Shown in pieces: positions 17,501 through 26,345 of a stretch of 64,000 bases of DNA (position 1 is the first letter of the stretch; each line of letters starts with the position of its first letter). Source of the stretch: Marivirga tractuosa DSM 4126 (GTDB taxonomy: Bacteria > Bacteroidota > Bacteroidia > Cytophagales > Cyclobacteriaceae); contig NC_014759.1 of assembly GCF_000183425.1 (NCBI RefSeq), forward strand, positions 620,001 to 684,000, given 5' to 3'. Below the pieces are notes generated by a model. It searched no databases, was not told the DNA's origin, and saw only the letters and a program-made list of their open reading frames with translations. The translations under genes were made by a program, and so were the position numbers.

Positions 17501-19487
17501 TTGGCCAAGGACCGAAACTGTATTGTCTTCCAATTTCATCTGCCGCCAACAATTGATTATAGACTTTGATATCATCAAGCTGACCATTAAAATAAGTGTT
17601 TAAGCCAGAATTCCCTACACCTCCTGCAACGCCAATTAAAAAGTCTTCAGCTGTATCTGGATTGAAACCATTTGACAAGGCGTTTACGTTTTCAGCTTCT
17701 AGCACGCCATCAATGTAAATCTGCATTCCCCCATCTCTGTCCATTTGAGTAACAAAATGATGCCAATTCCCATCATTGAAGCCGGATATGGAAACTTGAC
17801 TTTCTGCAGTCCCCTGTGTTGCATAAAAAATCAAGGAATTATTACTGTAAAAAGCTAGGTACCCTGTATTACCATCTGATTTATCATACAGAACTCCGCT
17901 TGCTGCAGAAGTATTAAACCAACCAGATACAGCCAAATCGGTTGATTGACCTATTGAAAACACTTCATCGGTTGCCACGGCTATATAAGCACTTGTCCCA
18001 TTAAAGCTATAGGCTTGGTCAGCCTCTCCAAACCTATTTTGTGATAATGTTGCATCAAATACTATCCCATTCAGGTTATTCCCACTGAGATCATTAGCAT
18101 TACCAGTAAAGTCGTAAGCGGCTATTGGAGTTGTACTAGGCCAGCTATTCATTCCATATAATAAAGACACATCAGTCCTACTAATTCCGTAATTGTAATA
18201 GTTTATGTCATCAATGTCTCCATTGAAGAATCTACCCTCAGAAAAAATGAAGCCAACATCTAAAAATGTAGGGTTGTCAACCACGTTTATTGATCCAGAA
18301 AAATCAGTAAAAGAATCGACTAGTTGATTATCTAAATATAAATTAAAAACATTCCCATCAAAACTCATAACTGCGTGATGCCATACCCCATCATTTACCT
18401 CAACACTGCTACTAAGCACCACAAAATTCTCACCTAAAAACAATGTCCCTTCCAATCTATTATTTGCTCCAATTGCCACAGCACCAATACCTGTAATGTC
18501 TACAATTGGAACATAACCTGCCGAATAATCGGATGAGGTTTTAAACCAAACTGATAAGGATGTATTTTCAAAAGTAGGAACCGGGTAAATTTCAATTCTA
18601 TCATCTACTCCGTCAAAACTAAATGCTGCGTCAGGAACACCAAATCTATCATTCGTAAGTACGGCTCCTATACTATTCCCACTAAATCCATTTCCAGACA
18701 CATCAAGTGCATCACCAGAAAAATCATAAGAGGAAATCAATGCATCGTTTACATATGGCCATCCAAACTGATAATATCTTTCTAATATTTCTTGATCTGA
18801 TACTTGACCAGTCACTAATTGAAGATCATCTATCTCACCTAAGAAATTGGATCCTATTTCCATACCCTCTGAAAAACTATTAGCGTTCCATGTAATTCCG
18901 TTTGAGTTTATAGGGAATTCACCATTAAATGCTCCATCGATATAAAAATAAATAAACCCATCTGTTTGATTTATATTAATAAGCAGATGTCTCCATTGAT
19001 TATTTAGTAAATCACTTCTCTCAAGCGTAACCATACTCCCGGAAGGAGCATTACTTCCATCTGGAATTGCATAACGCATTTCAATACCCACACTTGTTAC
19101 AGATATTTCATACCCAAATTGGAAAAAGAAATCTTCATCAAAACCCCAATTAAGTAAATTGCCACCATCACTTGTCTTAAACCAGAGAGAAATGCCATCA
19201 GGCTGGCTCTTAAGTACCGTTTGAATGGATCCATTTGTAAAATCATAAGCTGAACCGGGATTTCCAAATCTATCAGACACAGGCACCATATCGCCAACTA
19301 AAGTGCCATCAAAACCATTTGACGTGCTATCATTTGCATTGCCATTAAAATCATAGGATGCAATGAAAGTCTCAATTGGTCGGCTTGAATTATTTTGTTC
19401 CTTGCTCCTATTCAGGTTTTGTGAGTTACTATCATAACTCAATAAGACGATTATAAAAAGAACTATATACTGGTAATATTTTTTCAT
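11517..19487 (-). CDS. Giant type IX-secreted multidomain protein (LamG, SusE/F-like, IPT, FG-GAP, fn3 repeats)
   Basis: This 2656-aa protein starts with a signal peptide. It then carries three LamG/concanavalin-like domains (about 39-245, 249-450, 452-660), a SusE/SusF-like starch-binding region (about 665-850), a fourth LamG (857-1066), an IPT/TIG domain (1071-1152) and seven FG-GAP/VCBS calcium loops of the form DxDxDGxxD (1176-1536). Five fn3-like repeats of about 118 aa (1539-2132) with a FAFNGSG-type motif follow, then an Ig-like domain and a GWNQIGNPYPYDVSW region. The last roughly 90 residues are a type A type IX sorting domain (PYPNPTNGVVNLSY to the KKIIIR end). The make-up suggests a surface adhesin or glycan-binding protein. 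No catalytic domain is recognised. The gene is in an operon with an anchored protein upstream and a caspase downstream. Confidence 0.88.
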   Translation of the reverse strand: MKKYYQYIVLFIIVLLSYDSNSQNLNRSKEQNNSSRPIETFIASYDFNGNANDSTSNGFDGTLVGDMVPVSDRFGNPGSAYDFTNGSIQTVLKSQPDGISLWFKTSDGGNLLNWGFDEDFFFQFGYEISVTSVGIEMRYAIPDGSNAPSGSMVTLERSDLLNNQWRHLLININQTDGFIYFYIDGAFNGEFPINSNGITWNANSFSEGMEIGSNFLGEIDDLQLVTGQVSDQEILERYYQFGWPYVNDALISSYDFSGDALDVSGNGFSGNSIGAVLTNDRFGVPDAAFSFDGVDDRIEIYPVPTFENTSLSVWFKTSSDYSAGYVPIVDITGIGAVAIGANNRLEGTLFLGENFVVLSSSVEVNDGVWHHAVMSFDGNVFNLYLDNQLVDSFTDFSGSINVVDNPTFLDVGFIFSEGRFFNGDIDDINYYNYGISRTDVSLLYGMNSWPSTTPIAAYDFTGNANDLSGNNLNGIVFDATLSQNRFGEADQAYSFNGTSAYIAVATDEVFSIGQSTDLAVSGWFNTSAASGVLYDKSDGNTGYLAFYSNNSLIFYATQGTAESQVSISGFNDGNWHHFVTQMDRDGGMQIYIDGVLEAENVNALSNGFNPDTAEDFLIGVAGGVGNSGLNTYFNGQLDDIKVYNQLLAADEIGRQYSFGPWPTIGQVQIVRNQSNNSEGLSLYFSDDSDKYGNAFEMGDGNLNFILNGNIDTPYGDDNLDGIIDLFGEPIITPSGLNYVVLVEANRSYQIEPITTVGFLGSARTGDDTGWNGADTDMDYIGGGVFELKNIELFDGEWKIRANDDWLLANWGANPEDPGVLVNFGPNIAVSAGTYDIAVDVINKSYTITEASVNQSLVAEYYFSSSFDDTSDNINNGTGNSVTFIDDRFGNTGSAAFFNGTNGYINIPDATELNWGTSQDIVISGWFRTANGGVLFDKSNGSSGFFGVVEETGEIRFFMVETSSSTTTAEITTNGTYNDGAWHHYVIQITRASKMEIWVDGEVDSENEIATDGINPDMTEDLLIGVAAGVDNAGLNLFFDGAQDDIRFFNQVLTLEEVTQLYTEGGWPIVSPPRLNSFTPARAEIGDVVTVFGNHFSSSLSGNIVDFNGIRADVISASANELQVEVPLGASYGPINIATNGLTASSTKDFSVTFEGNGLNFDTLSFIEDGPVEGLLGLAQGSMITGDFDQDGNLDVGVISQGSQLAIFRNISAIDGEIVFDTPISFTVNSDIGFISTADLDGDGKMDMAVAEGLTVSVFINKSTGAGDINFTKDYEFTLSSTSIRDIEIADMNGDGRKDILVKEMFPPESEFSFFNTFTVTTFANISEEGILDFSVVDRTSVLGFFGFKLKDVNNDGKPDYISTGPEILLNTGNFQENTFGFSSSFDFTPIGSAQVDLTTGDFNNNDKIDFALTEDNGGRVIGIYSNATVNPLSGLVNFLEPVTFESGGAPPAIASADLDGDGLIDIVGTDLVESSISLYRNSTAQAGDFSLESRFDMGISFGGYDLQVGDFNNDGKVDILTTGFDQGIAILRNNLQSADEINVPENQPTNLAFSDVTSSKITISYDAAANHNGSYLVLRNSSSTPEFIPENGKNYQIGDLVGDDLVVYVGAGTTFIDSLLNQNTRYYYSLFAFNGSGNISSFLTSNPLTGDEMTLVIDGLSTEPTDQPTDFSVTDFDETNRLFNVNYTAPATSVDGYLVVRRLNSKPVFVPSDGQVYQQGDGFNADSIVYVGSATQFTESGIVSNSSYHYLVYSYNGSEASINYLQNAPLSGSFNVPSAEPAAQPTNFTVNSLGPNSVSFSFTAAPNVAGYLILRNDNQSPSSSPEDFIRYQYGDQIDNDVVVYRGSATSIIDNNLNPQTQYFYAIFAYNGSGDLINYLVTSPLAGNLTTSTLPNLAAQPQAQPNGFEVLSKTTTTANLGFTSSDASGYLIVRSRLSNFFFTPADGITYGINSRVGNATISYIGTESSWSENNLSSFTNYFYKVFAFNGTGNQINYLQSSPLLGELVTLTNAPSTQASDFSVTEQTFDSFTFSFSGNLDEAEGYLIARKEGENPPSSVPMGGISYVEGDLLAEGEEVVSIGTEQTFQETALTIGDTYSYAIYSYNGEGQHINYNISNPLTGTATTLVDNSAPSIQNIQYSEEVELGAPVSISVTVTDQESGVEEVAIQYIVPGATNFENATVQAMEGSENEYTYQLPAVGAAGFEFRIFAKNIAQLDDVSAIQSVTVVFPDEGLAIPYNSFGNTQEDYRIVSVPLTLDNSTVNGVFGSQLGEYGDLSKWRMFRYSNETTSEMTGSSNLIPGRGYWLIVNDNDVSFNTGSGKNVPASVDQPYEIVLSPGWNQIGNPYPYDVSWSDIQEFNNEDFELRIFNGSFSDGNTLSAFSGGFVNWPNSSDFTLRIPKTPPTGSDNRKSFDKGQGWEMNLVLENGNVRNELTGIGMHENASNELDSKDQFNLPHFLNYIDLNHPIKTNGYHVAKNIVRLQDQYNWNFDIKSNLNVKETILSWELPSSSIFNNSSELFLWDPSSQNLVDMKKSNQYQLRNSKGRDLKIIYGSMDYVNSVINLSSFHVNDPYPNPTNGVVNLSYFVPKGEANSTMTLELYNLNGSLVNQKQIAIGHSGFQSSSWNINLGTEEELLGVYLLRVRNGVSSINKKIIIR

Positions 19488-19513
19488 ATCTTAATGGTTA
19501 GGTATTCAATTAA

Positions 19514-20290
19514 TCAATTAGGCTCAGGTGCAATAGGTAAATCACTACTACTTCCTGGATTATCCAATAGCAAAATAACAGCTACTATCCCTCCTACTAC
19601 CAATCCACCGCCTGCTATAAGCAAAGGAGAAATCCCAGATTTAATTTTGAACTGAGAACTTCCTACCGTTCCTGTTTCTCCATCCAATTGTATTCTGTAA
19701 TTTGAGCTCTTATTTCCTTTAGGGATCTTAAAAAAATATTTACCAGAATTATCGACCTGTGCTATCCTTGATTTCTGCTGACCATCCTCATATAAGAGAA
19801 TATCAATTTTTTCATTTGGCTTGCCTCCTTGCCATTGAATCCTATAGCTTTTTCCACTTTTAATCTCCGTCAAATTAAAATTCACAAATTCAAGAGGATC
19901 AAAAGCAGGTTCAGGTAAAAAGGCTCTAAGTTCAAATATCAGATTTCCCTTAAACTCACCCAGCTCACTTTTGGACAGCCACTCTATTCTCTTTCCCTTG
20001 CCAGGTTTAACATTTAAGCCAACATCACCCGTAACCAGTGTTAAAGGCGTTTCAAAATTATCTTTTGAAGAATATAGATTAACTGTAAATTCCTCTTCTA
20101 GATTGCCGTTTAAGTCGTAGGTAACTACGATGATATCATCTAATACTTTTGCTTCAACATTCTTTACTGATTGAGCATGAGCACTTTGTGCAAGCAGAAT
20201 AAACCAGCTGATTGTCAAAAAAGACAGTAGTATATATTTCTTTATAAAGTTCAATAATCTATATCTCATAAAGCCAACTTTTACCTTCAT
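19514..20290 (-). CDS. Exported fn3-like protein with C-terminal membrane anchor
   Basis: This 258-aa protein is first in the secreted-protein cassette. A hydrophobic signal ends at SAHAQ (about residue 40). The next segment (VVTYDLNGNLEEEFTVNLYSS, VTGDVGLNVKPGKGKRIEW) matches the beta-sandwich domain often fused to formylglycine-generating-enzyme-like proteins in Bacteroidota. A second beta domain follows (YRIQWQGGKPNEKIDILLY). Near the end is one transmembrane helix (ISPLLIAGGGLVVGGIVAVI) and a short tail, so it is probably anchored with its domains in the periplasm. A second ATG at 20269 would give a more compact signal peptide and may be the true start. Specific function is unknown. Confidence 0.7.
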   Translation of the reverse strand: MKVKVGFMRYRLLNFIKKYILLSFLTISWFILLAQSAHAQSVKNVEAKVLDDIIVVTYDLNGNLEEEFTVNLYSSKDNFETPLTLVTGDVGLNVKPGKGKRIEWLSKSELGEFKGNLIFELRAFLPEPAFDPLEFVNFNLTEIKSGKSYRIQWQGGKPNEKIDILLYEDGQQKSRIAQVDNSGKYFFKIPKGNKSSNYRIQLDGETGTVGSSQFKIKSGISPLLIAGGGLVVGGIVAVILLLDNPGSSSDLPIAPEPN

Positions 20291-20796
20291 ATGTCTGATT
20301 AAAAAAAATTAAAAAACCTATTATATAAATATTATTATCAATAAATCTATATTAATATATAAATATATTAAATAATATCGGTATTATATTTACTTTTTTT
20401 TATACACAGTCGGTAAAAAATTAGCAAAAGATGTGGAAGGTGATTTGATGCAACAACTACTAACATATTAGGAATTTGTCTAAAGAATGGTGAATAAACT
20501 ATTATACGGGTGATGTAATTTTAAATGCAACTACATTGAAAATATGTCTTGCATTAGTTATTCGAAAAAAAATTAAAGTCGCTTTTCCGTGAAAACATCT
20601 TTAGCCCTAATTGGAGAGGTGAAATTGGGTATTTTCAACCCACAATCATAATACTTTTTATTTAATTACTATACTTAAGCAGTCATATTTATCAATCTAA
20701 AAAACTGGCATGATTTGGATAAAATAACGCCTTTATAGACTAGTGCAAATCTTGACTTAATACTATTTCATACTCATCGCTTGACAGTTATTCCTA
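20291..20796. other. 506-bp intergenic region, no gene seen
   Basis: This is a very AT-rich spacer between the secreted cassette and msrA. The first 110 bp upstream of the cassette are almost pure A/T and are the likely promoter region. Reading all frames, I find only fragments of a few codons and no convincing RNA gene, terminator or TAnnTTTG box. Confidence 0.5.
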
Positions 20797-21330
20797 TTAA
20801 TTCAATTTATCAGCAAACAATCTCTTTAATTTATCCACTTTTGGCTTAATAACGAAAGTACAATAAGGCATGCCTTCATTTCGGTTGTAAAAGTCTTGAT
20901 GAACTTCCTCGGCTGGATAAAATGCTTCAAATTTCTTTATCTCTGTAACTATAGGGTCTTCAAAAATACCAGATGAATCAATTTCACTTTTCATCTTTAC
21001 AGCAGTGTCTTCTTGCTTCGGACTATGTGTTAAAATCATAGATCTATAGTGCGTACCAACATCTGCTCCTTGTCTATTTAAAGTGGTGGGATCATGAACT
21101 TGAAAAAAGATCTCTAGTAATTCTTGGTAGGAAATAATATCGGGATTAAAAGTTACTTGTGCCACTTCAGCATGTCCAGTTCGGCCTTGCACTACTTCTC
21201 TGTAAGGTGGATTCTTAATATGCCCACCAGAAAATCCTGACTCTACTTTTTCTACTCCTTTTAATTTTCGTAAGACGGCATCAATACACCAAAAACATCC
21301 TGCACCGAAGGTTGCTGTTTCAAATTCCAT
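20797..21330 (-). CDS. msrA: Peptide-methionine (S)-S-oxide reductase
   Basis: MsrA reduces the S epimer of methionine sulfoxide in proteins and repairs oxidative damage in the cytoplasm. The nucleophilic cysteine is C12 in GAGCFWC, with the family-typical W following. Other signatures are SGFSGGHIKNPPYREVVQGRTGHAEV, FFQVHDPTTLNRQGADVGTHYRS and the C-terminal YHQ-type region AEEVHQDFY. The chosen ATG at 21328-21330 gives 177 aa. The frame is also open upstream to a TTG at 21345, which is less likely. There is no MsrB fusion. The gene is flanked by an empty 506-bp spacer on its 3' side. Confidence 0.95.
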   Translation of the reverse strand: MEFETATFGAGCFWCIDAVLRKLKGVEKVESGFSGGHIKNPPYREVVQGRTGHAEVAQVTFNPDIISYQELLEIFFQVHDPTTLNRQGADVGTHYRSMILTHSPKQEDTAVKMKSEIDSSGIFEDPIVTEIKKFEAFYPAEEVHQDFYNRNEGMPYCTFVIKPKVDKLKRLFADKLN

Positions 21331-21411
21331 AACTTTCCTTTTCAAATACTACAACGTTTATTTTAAAAAAAGTTTGAATAAAGCCTTTAAGTTCCACTGT
21401 TGAATGCAAAC

Positions 21412-21444
21412 AAAAAAAAGGCTACTCTGTTGAGTAACCTTTTT
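21412..21444 (-). terminator. Intrinsic terminator of the TPR gene
   Basis: The minus strand folds into a 12-bp stem with one G-U pair (aaaaggttactc with gagtagcctttt), a 4-nt loop and a run of eight U. It begins about 20 nt after the stop of the TPR gene. Confidence 0.8.
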
Positions 21445-21465
21445 AGACTGTCAATGTTATATTTT

Positions 21466-22605
21466 TTACTTGTTTCCTTCCTTCAGCTCATCAGCCTTAT
21501 TCATCATTTCTTCAGCTTTCTTATTCTCACCTAATTGAGTATAAAGCGTTTGAAGAGTTTCAATAATAGCTAATTCTTCTGGTGCTAGTTCTAAGGACTT
21601 TTCAAAGTAAGGCTTTGCCTTTTTCAAGTAACCTGTAGCTTCTTCCTCAATTTTCTTACCCTTCTTTCTATAGGTTTGCAAGTCCATATTCCTTGCTTTT
21701 GCAAAAAGATCCGCTGCTTTGTTATAGTAGTATACCGCATAGTTGTAATTGGCATCTAAATACTCAGGATCTATTTCTATAGCTTTTAAATATGCTTCCT
21801 CCGCTTTTTCAGGCTGCTCAAGCTGTTCATATAAATAGCCTAAGTTAAAATACAAATTAGCGTTTTCAGGTTCTCTTGCAATCGCCTCGTTTATTTTATC
21901 CTTTGCTTCATCTACCCTTTCAGCATTTATAAGTAAATTAATTTCCTGTTTATTAAACTCATCATTTTCAGGAAATTGCTTTTTAGCCATACGAACTGCT
22001 TCCAAGGCTTTATCAATATCCTCATTAGCATATCTTTCTATAGATATGATACTTCCATAAATGTCTGGTTCATGATAATCCAAATCAATCAACCTGTAGT
22101 AATATTTTAAAGCTGTTTCATTATCTTGTGATTGTTGAGATGCGATCCCAGCATACAAGGTAGCTGTTGTATCTTTTGGCAATACAATCAATGCTTTCTC
22201 GAATGCTTTAACTGCTTCTTCAAATTTCTCAGCCGAATAAGCTTCGGAACCTTCGTTTATGAAACCACCCCAAAGTTCTTGAACTTTTAAATCGGTCAAA
22301 GTAAAATATTTATCATTCTCTTCGACCATGTCAAAAACTTTATTATAGCTTTTTGTGGCTTCTTCTACAACCTCCTTCGAATAGCCATTTTCGTTTAAGA
22401 TTGCCTGATAAATTGTACCCCTTGTATACCAAGTTTTAGGGTCATCTTTGGTTTTCTCATGCTCTGCAGCTTCGTTAATTAGCTCTTTTGCTTCTTCTAG
22501 CTCACCATTTTCTAAAGCTCTGTCTGCTTTACGAACATTAGAATTCTGCGCAAACGCCTGCCCAATCATTAAGAAAAAGGCGAAAAATAATGCAAGTTTT
22601 TTCAT
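21466..22605 (-). CDS. Exported TPR-repeat protein
   Basis: This 379-aa protein has a signal peptide (MKKLALFFAFFLMIGQAFAQ), then tetratricopeptide repeats through most of its length. Clear repeat units include AEKFEEAVKAFEKALIVLPKDTTATLYAGIA and the block NANLYFNLGYLYEQLEQPEKAEEAYLKAIEIDP. A glutamate/lysine-rich tail follows. It should act as a protein-interaction scaffold in the periplasm or at the outer membrane. Such single TPR proteins are common in Bacteroidota, and no specific partner can be named. It lies downstream of gyrA, 54 bp away on the same strand, and ends at a strong terminator. Confidence 0.8.
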   Translation of the reverse strand: MKKLALFFAFFLMIGQAFAQNSNVRKADRALENGELEEAKELINEAAEHEKTKDDPKTWYTRGTIYQAILNENGYSKEVVEEATKSYNKVFDMVEENDKYFTLTDLKVQELWGGFINEGSEAYSAEKFEEAVKAFEKALIVLPKDTTATLYAGIASQQSQDNETALKYYYRLIDLDYHEPDIYGSIISIERYANEDIDKALEAVRMAKKQFPENDEFNKQEINLLINAERVDEAKDKINEAIAREPENANLYFNLGYLYEQLEQPEKAEEAYLKAIEIDPEYLDANYNYAVYYYNKAADLFAKARNMDLQTYRKKGKKIEEEATGYLKKAKPYFEKSLELAPEELAIIETLQTLYTQLGENKKAEEMMNKADELKEGNK

Positions 22606-22659
22606 TTCTATCTACGTTTATTTAAACAATTATTAATCTATTTTACTATTTTATGTTAA

Positions 22660-25179
22660 TTACGATTCCGTTTTGTCCTCACCACTAGAATTTTCTGGAC
22701 TTTCCTCTACATTCTCTTCTTCTTCAATTTCGTCAATTTTTTCAACCTTTTCAACAGACGAAATACTGTCATTTTCATTTACTTTAATCAATCTGACACC
22801 TTGAGTAGCTCTTCCCATTACACGCAGACTTTCTACTGCCATACGAATGGTAATTCCAGACTTGTTTATTATCATTAAATCGTCTGAGTCGATCACCTCT
22901 TTTATAGCTACTAATTCTCCAGTTTTTTCAGTTACATTTAAGGTCTTCACCCCTTTACCACCTCTTTTAGTAATTCTATAATCTTCGATATCAGAACGTT
23001 TCCCATAACCTTTTTCAGAAACTACCAATAAATTAGCATTTTCTCTAGTAATGGCTACCATCTCCACTACAATATCTTTGCCATCTTTTAAAGTAATACC
23101 TCTTACACCAGCAGCCGTTCTTCCCATAGGTCTAACATTGCTCTCATGGAAACGAATGGCTCTTCCTGACCGTGCCGCTATAATGATGTTATTGTCACCA
23201 TTCGTTAGTTTCACATTTAATAGTCTATCGCCTTCATTAATTGAGATTGCATTTATACCATTAGCCCTTGGTCTTGAATAAGCCTCTAAGGTAGTTTTCT
23301 TAATAGTACCTTTTTCAGTACACATTACTAAAAAGTTATTGTTGATATAATCTGCATCATCTAGATTTTCAACATTGATAACCGCTCTTACAGAATCTTC
23401 TGATTCAATATTAATTAGGTTTTGGATTGCTCTACCCTTTGAAGTTTTTGACCCTTCTGGTAATCTGTAAACTTTTATCCAATAGACTTTTCCTAATTCA
23501 GTGAATATTAATAAGTAATTATGTGTTTTGGCCACAAAGAGTAATTCTGTGAAGTCATCATCCTTACTGCCTGCACCTTTAGAACCTACACCGCCTCTAC
23601 CTTGGGTTTTATATTCATTTAGTAAAGTCCTTTTGATATAGCCCTGGTGCGAAAGCGTGATGACCACATCTTCGTTAGGAATCATATCCTCATCAGTGAA
23701 TTCTTCTGCACTATGGATGATTTCGGTTCTTCTTTCATCACCGTATCTGTCCTGAATTTCCTGCATCTCATCTTTGATGATGTTCATTCTTAACCCTTCA
23801 TCAGCAAGAACAGATTCTAAATATTCAATCAGCTTTTTGATTTCTTCATATTCTTGAATGATTTTCTCTCTTTCAAGACCAGTTAATCTTTGAAGCCTCA
23901 TATCCAAAATAGCCTTCGCTTGAATCTCAGATAATTTAAATTTATCCATCAATCCATTTCTGGCGATTTCAGGATCTCTTGACTCCCGTATTAGTTTGAT
24001 AACCTCATCAAGATTATCCAAAGCAATTAAATAGCCTTCTAAAATATGGGCTCTTTTCTGCGCTTCCTCTAATTCATACTTTGTTCTTCTGACGATAACA
24101 TCATGTCTGTGTTCAACATAATGTTTAATCATATCCTTCAGGTTAAGTGTTTCAGGTCTGCCCTTTACAAGCGCAACATTATTAACACTAAATGAAGTTT
24201 GAAGTTGAGTATACTTATATAAATTATTTAATACTACATTCGGAATAGCATCTTTACGGATTTCGTAAACAATTCTTAAGCCATTTCTATCTGATTCATC
24301 CCTGATATCAGAAATCCCTTCTATTTTCTTCTCATTAACTAAAGCCGCAGTCTTTTCGATCATGTTGGCTTTATTCACCAAATAAGGAATTTCAGTGACT
24401 ATTACTCTTTCCCTGCCAGATTTAAGCACTTCAATCTCGGCTTTAGCACGCATCACAATTCGCCCACGACCAGTTTCAAAGGCGGCTTTTACTCCTTGGT
24501 AACCATAAATTGCAGCCCCCGTGGGGAAATCTGGAGCAGAAATATGCTCCATTAATTCTGCTACTGTGATATCATTATTATCAATGTAAGCATTAATTCC
24601 ATTGACAACCTCCGTTAAATTATGAGGTGCCATATTAGTAGCCATACCTACAGCAATTCCTGAAGCGCCATTCAATAATAAATTGGGGACTTTAGCAGGT
24701 AAAACGGTAGGTTCCTTTAATGAATCATCAAAGTTAAATTGAAAGTCAACTGTATTCTTATTAATATCAGTTAACATTTCTTCTGCTATCCTTTTGAGAC
24801 GTGCCTCTGTATAACGCATTGCGGCTGGAGAATCGCCATCAATAGAACCGAAGTTTCCTTGACCATCCACCATTTGGTATCGAAGAGACCAAGGTTGCGC
24901 CATTCTTACCATGGTGTCATATACAGCAGAATCACCGTGAGGGTGATACTTACCCAAAACTTCACCTACGATTCTGGCTGACTTTTTATAGGGTCTATTA
25001 TGAGCAAGACCCAATTCTTGCATACCGAAAAGTATTCTTCTGTGTACGGGTTTTAAGCCATCCCTAACGTCAGGCAAAGCCCTAGAAACTATAACCGACA
25101 TTGAATAATCAATGTAGGCGCCTCTCATTTCATCCTCTATATTAATTGGGATGATTTTCTCATTTTCTCCTTCAGCCAT
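22660..25179 (-). CDS. gyrA: DNA gyrase subunit A
   Basis: This subunit of the type II topoisomerase introduces negative supercoils with GyrB. At 839 aa it has the normal length. The catalytic tyrosine is Y123 (AMRYTEARL). The quinolone-resistance-determining region reads [14 protein letters not shown], with S84 and D88 matching E. coli S83 and D87, so the wild-type sensitive residues are present. The C-terminal beta-pinwheel contains a GyrA-box-like GRGGVGSKG and repeated blade motifs ([25 protein letters not shown]). An acidic tail ends the protein, as in other gyrases. A -7 box stands about 60 bp upstream, so the gene has its own promoter although an outer-membrane protein gene precedes it. 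Confidence 0.97.
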   Translation of the reverse strand: MAEGENEKIIPINIEDEMRGAYIDYSMSVIVSRALPDVRDGLKPVHRRILFGMQELGLAHNRPYKKSARIVGEVLGKYHPHGDSAVYDTMVRMAQPWSLRYQMVDGQGNFGSIDGDSPAAMRYTEARLKRIAEEMLTDINKNTVDFQFNFDDSLKEPTVLPAKVPNLLLNGASGIAVGMATNMAPHNLTEVVNGINAYIDNNDITVAELMEHISAPDFPTGAAIYGYQGVKAAFETGRGRIVMRAKAEIEVLKSGRERVIVTEIPYLVNKANMIEKTAALVNEKKIEGISDIRDESDRNGLRIVYEIRKDAIPNVVLNNLYKYTQLQTSFSVNNVALVKGRPETLNLKDMIKHYVEHRHDVIVRRTKYELEEAQKRAHILEGYLIALDNLDEVIKLIRESRDPEIARNGLMDKFKLSEIQAKAILDMRLQRLTGLEREKIIQEYEEIKKLIEYLESVLADEGLRMNIIKDEMQEIQDRYGDERRTEIIHSAEEFTDEDMIPNEDVVITLSHQGYIKRTLLNEYKTQGRGGVGSKGAGSKDDDFTELLFVAKTHNYLLIFTELGKVYWIKVYRLPEGSKTSKGRAIQNLINIESEDSVRAVINVENLDDADYINNNFLVMCTEKGTIKKTTLEAYSRPRANGINAISINEGDRLLNVKLTNGDNNIIIAARSGRAIRFHESNVRPMGRTAAGVRGITLKDGKDIVVEMVAITRENANLLVVSEKGYGKRSDIEDYRITKRGGKGVKTLNVTEKTGELVAIKEVIDSDDLMIINKSGITIRMAVESLRVMGRATQGVRLIKVNENDSISSVEKVEKIDEIEEEENVEESPENSSGEDKTES

Positions 25180-25239
25180 AGATTTGTTTACTGTCTAAAA
25201 TAAATAAAGTGCAATTTAAAGATTTTTATTAAGCGGTGA

Positions 25240-25247
25240 CAAAAATA
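25240..25247 (-). promoter_or_regulatory. Candidate -7 box for gyrA
   Basis: The minus strand reads TATTTTTG (TAnnTTTG), 61 nt upstream of the gyrA start and just past the stop of the preceding gene. No -33 TTG is clear, and the AT-rich setting lowers confidence. Confidence 0.35.
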
Positions 25248-25253
25248 ATCATT

Positions 25254-26324
25254 TCATTTTCGTTTTAAAAACGGAAAAGACTCTCTTTTTTCATTCAAAT
25301 TATAAGGATGATTTTCACCTACTTTAGGGTTTTGCCATTTATAGATAGGCTGCCCTCTAAATTTTTTATCGATATGATGATGTTCTTTTTGTGCTTCGCA
25401 ATTACCAATTGGACATTTCTTAAACAATGGGAAACTCACCCTTATTCCTACTTGAAATTGTAAGTTCCACATATTGGTCTTAATAGATTGACCAGTAGGC
25501 ATTATAGTATTAATCGACTTTAAATCAACGGAAGGCCTCATGACCAACCTGAAATATTCAGAAAAATTCTTTTCTATTGGAAAGCTAATGTTCCAATAAT
25601 TGCTGGTGCTAACATTTCCTGTTGGAAATGCACTTTCTGATAATCTAAAGTTACCATACTCTAAATCAGCAAAATAGGAAAAGTCCCAAAAATCGTAATA
25701 ATGAAATCCAGCTGTTAAATAATACTTACGTGTAAAAAATCTCGAGAAATCTGATTGATAGCTCGCTATATAATCTGGAAAACCTTTTAATTGCATATTT
25801 GCTTTAGTATTGATTTCAAATGTAGCTCCTGCCCCAATTCTAAAGCGTTCATAATTGAAGTGAATTTTTAAATGAATTGGAATTGCATTTCCACCACCAA
25901 CAAGCCTTTTCTCCAAACTATCAATCACATAATTTCTATTAGCATCTGATTCATTTAAATTGCTTTGATAATATGCTGCAGATGTAGTATTTATAGTATC
26001 TGTAACCAAAGGATTATTTAGCCAATTACCAATTCCTACAGTATTCCCTAAAGAATCTTCGGCAAGTAAATACAGACTAGCATTATTACTATATATCTGA
26101 TATTGATCTAGATTTTGTCTATATCGTGTTGAACCGTAACCAATCGCAACCTCAGCAGAAAAATGATTTGCTAGTTTGCGCAAAAAATTGGCATCAATAT
26201 TTTTATCATTTGGCGGTGGACCCCAAGGATTAAATACCTGCCCCATTGAAGGCGAAATAAAAATCCCGCCTAATAATAGAGTGATGATAGTAAAGAATTT
26301 TATATAAAAATGGTTTCTCCCCAA
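25254..26324 (-). CDS. Outer-membrane beta-barrel-like protein
   Basis: I do not recognise a named family. The product has a signal peptide (FTIITLLLGGIFISPSMGQ), then alternating aromatic-rich strands typical of a Bacteroidota outer-membrane barrel (YYLTAGFHYYDFWDFSYFADLEYG, YFRLVMRPSVDLKS, WNLQFQVGIRVSFPLF). A tail after the last strand holds CPIGNC, HHH and RGQPIYKWQNPKVGE, probably a small structured or metal-binding appendix. The open frame extends to a TTG at 26348, but a -7 box covers that codon, so I prefer the TTG at 26322-26324 (356 codons with the start). No ATG precedes the signal peptide. gyrA follows on the same strand. Confidence 0.6.
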   Translation of the reverse strand: MGRNHFYIKFFTIITLLLGGIFISPSMGQVFNPWGPPPNDKNIDANFLRKLANHFSAEVAIGYGSTRYRQNLDQYQIYSNNASLYLLAEDSLGNTVGIGNWLNNPLVTDTINTTSAAYYQSNLNESDANRNYVIDSLEKRLVGGGNAIPIHLKIHFNYERFRIGAGATFEINTKANMQLKGFPDYIASYQSDFSRFFTRKYYLTAGFHYYDFWDFSYFADLEYGNFRLSESAFPTGNVSTSNYWNISFPIEKNFSEYFRLVMRPSVDLKSINTIMPTGQSIKTNMWNLQFQVGIRVSFPLFKKCPIGNCEAQKEHHHIDKKFRGQPIYKWQNPKVGENHPYNLNEKRESFPFLKRK

Positions 26325-26345
26325 CGATTGATGATTTTGATAGCA

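Noticed and set aside
20401..20480. Short frames in the msrA-cassette spacer as small genes
   Set aside because: They are only a few codons long and have no plausible start context.
24916..24943. Quinolone-resistance mutation in gyrA
   Set aside because: S84 and D88 are the wild-type residues in the resistance-determining region.
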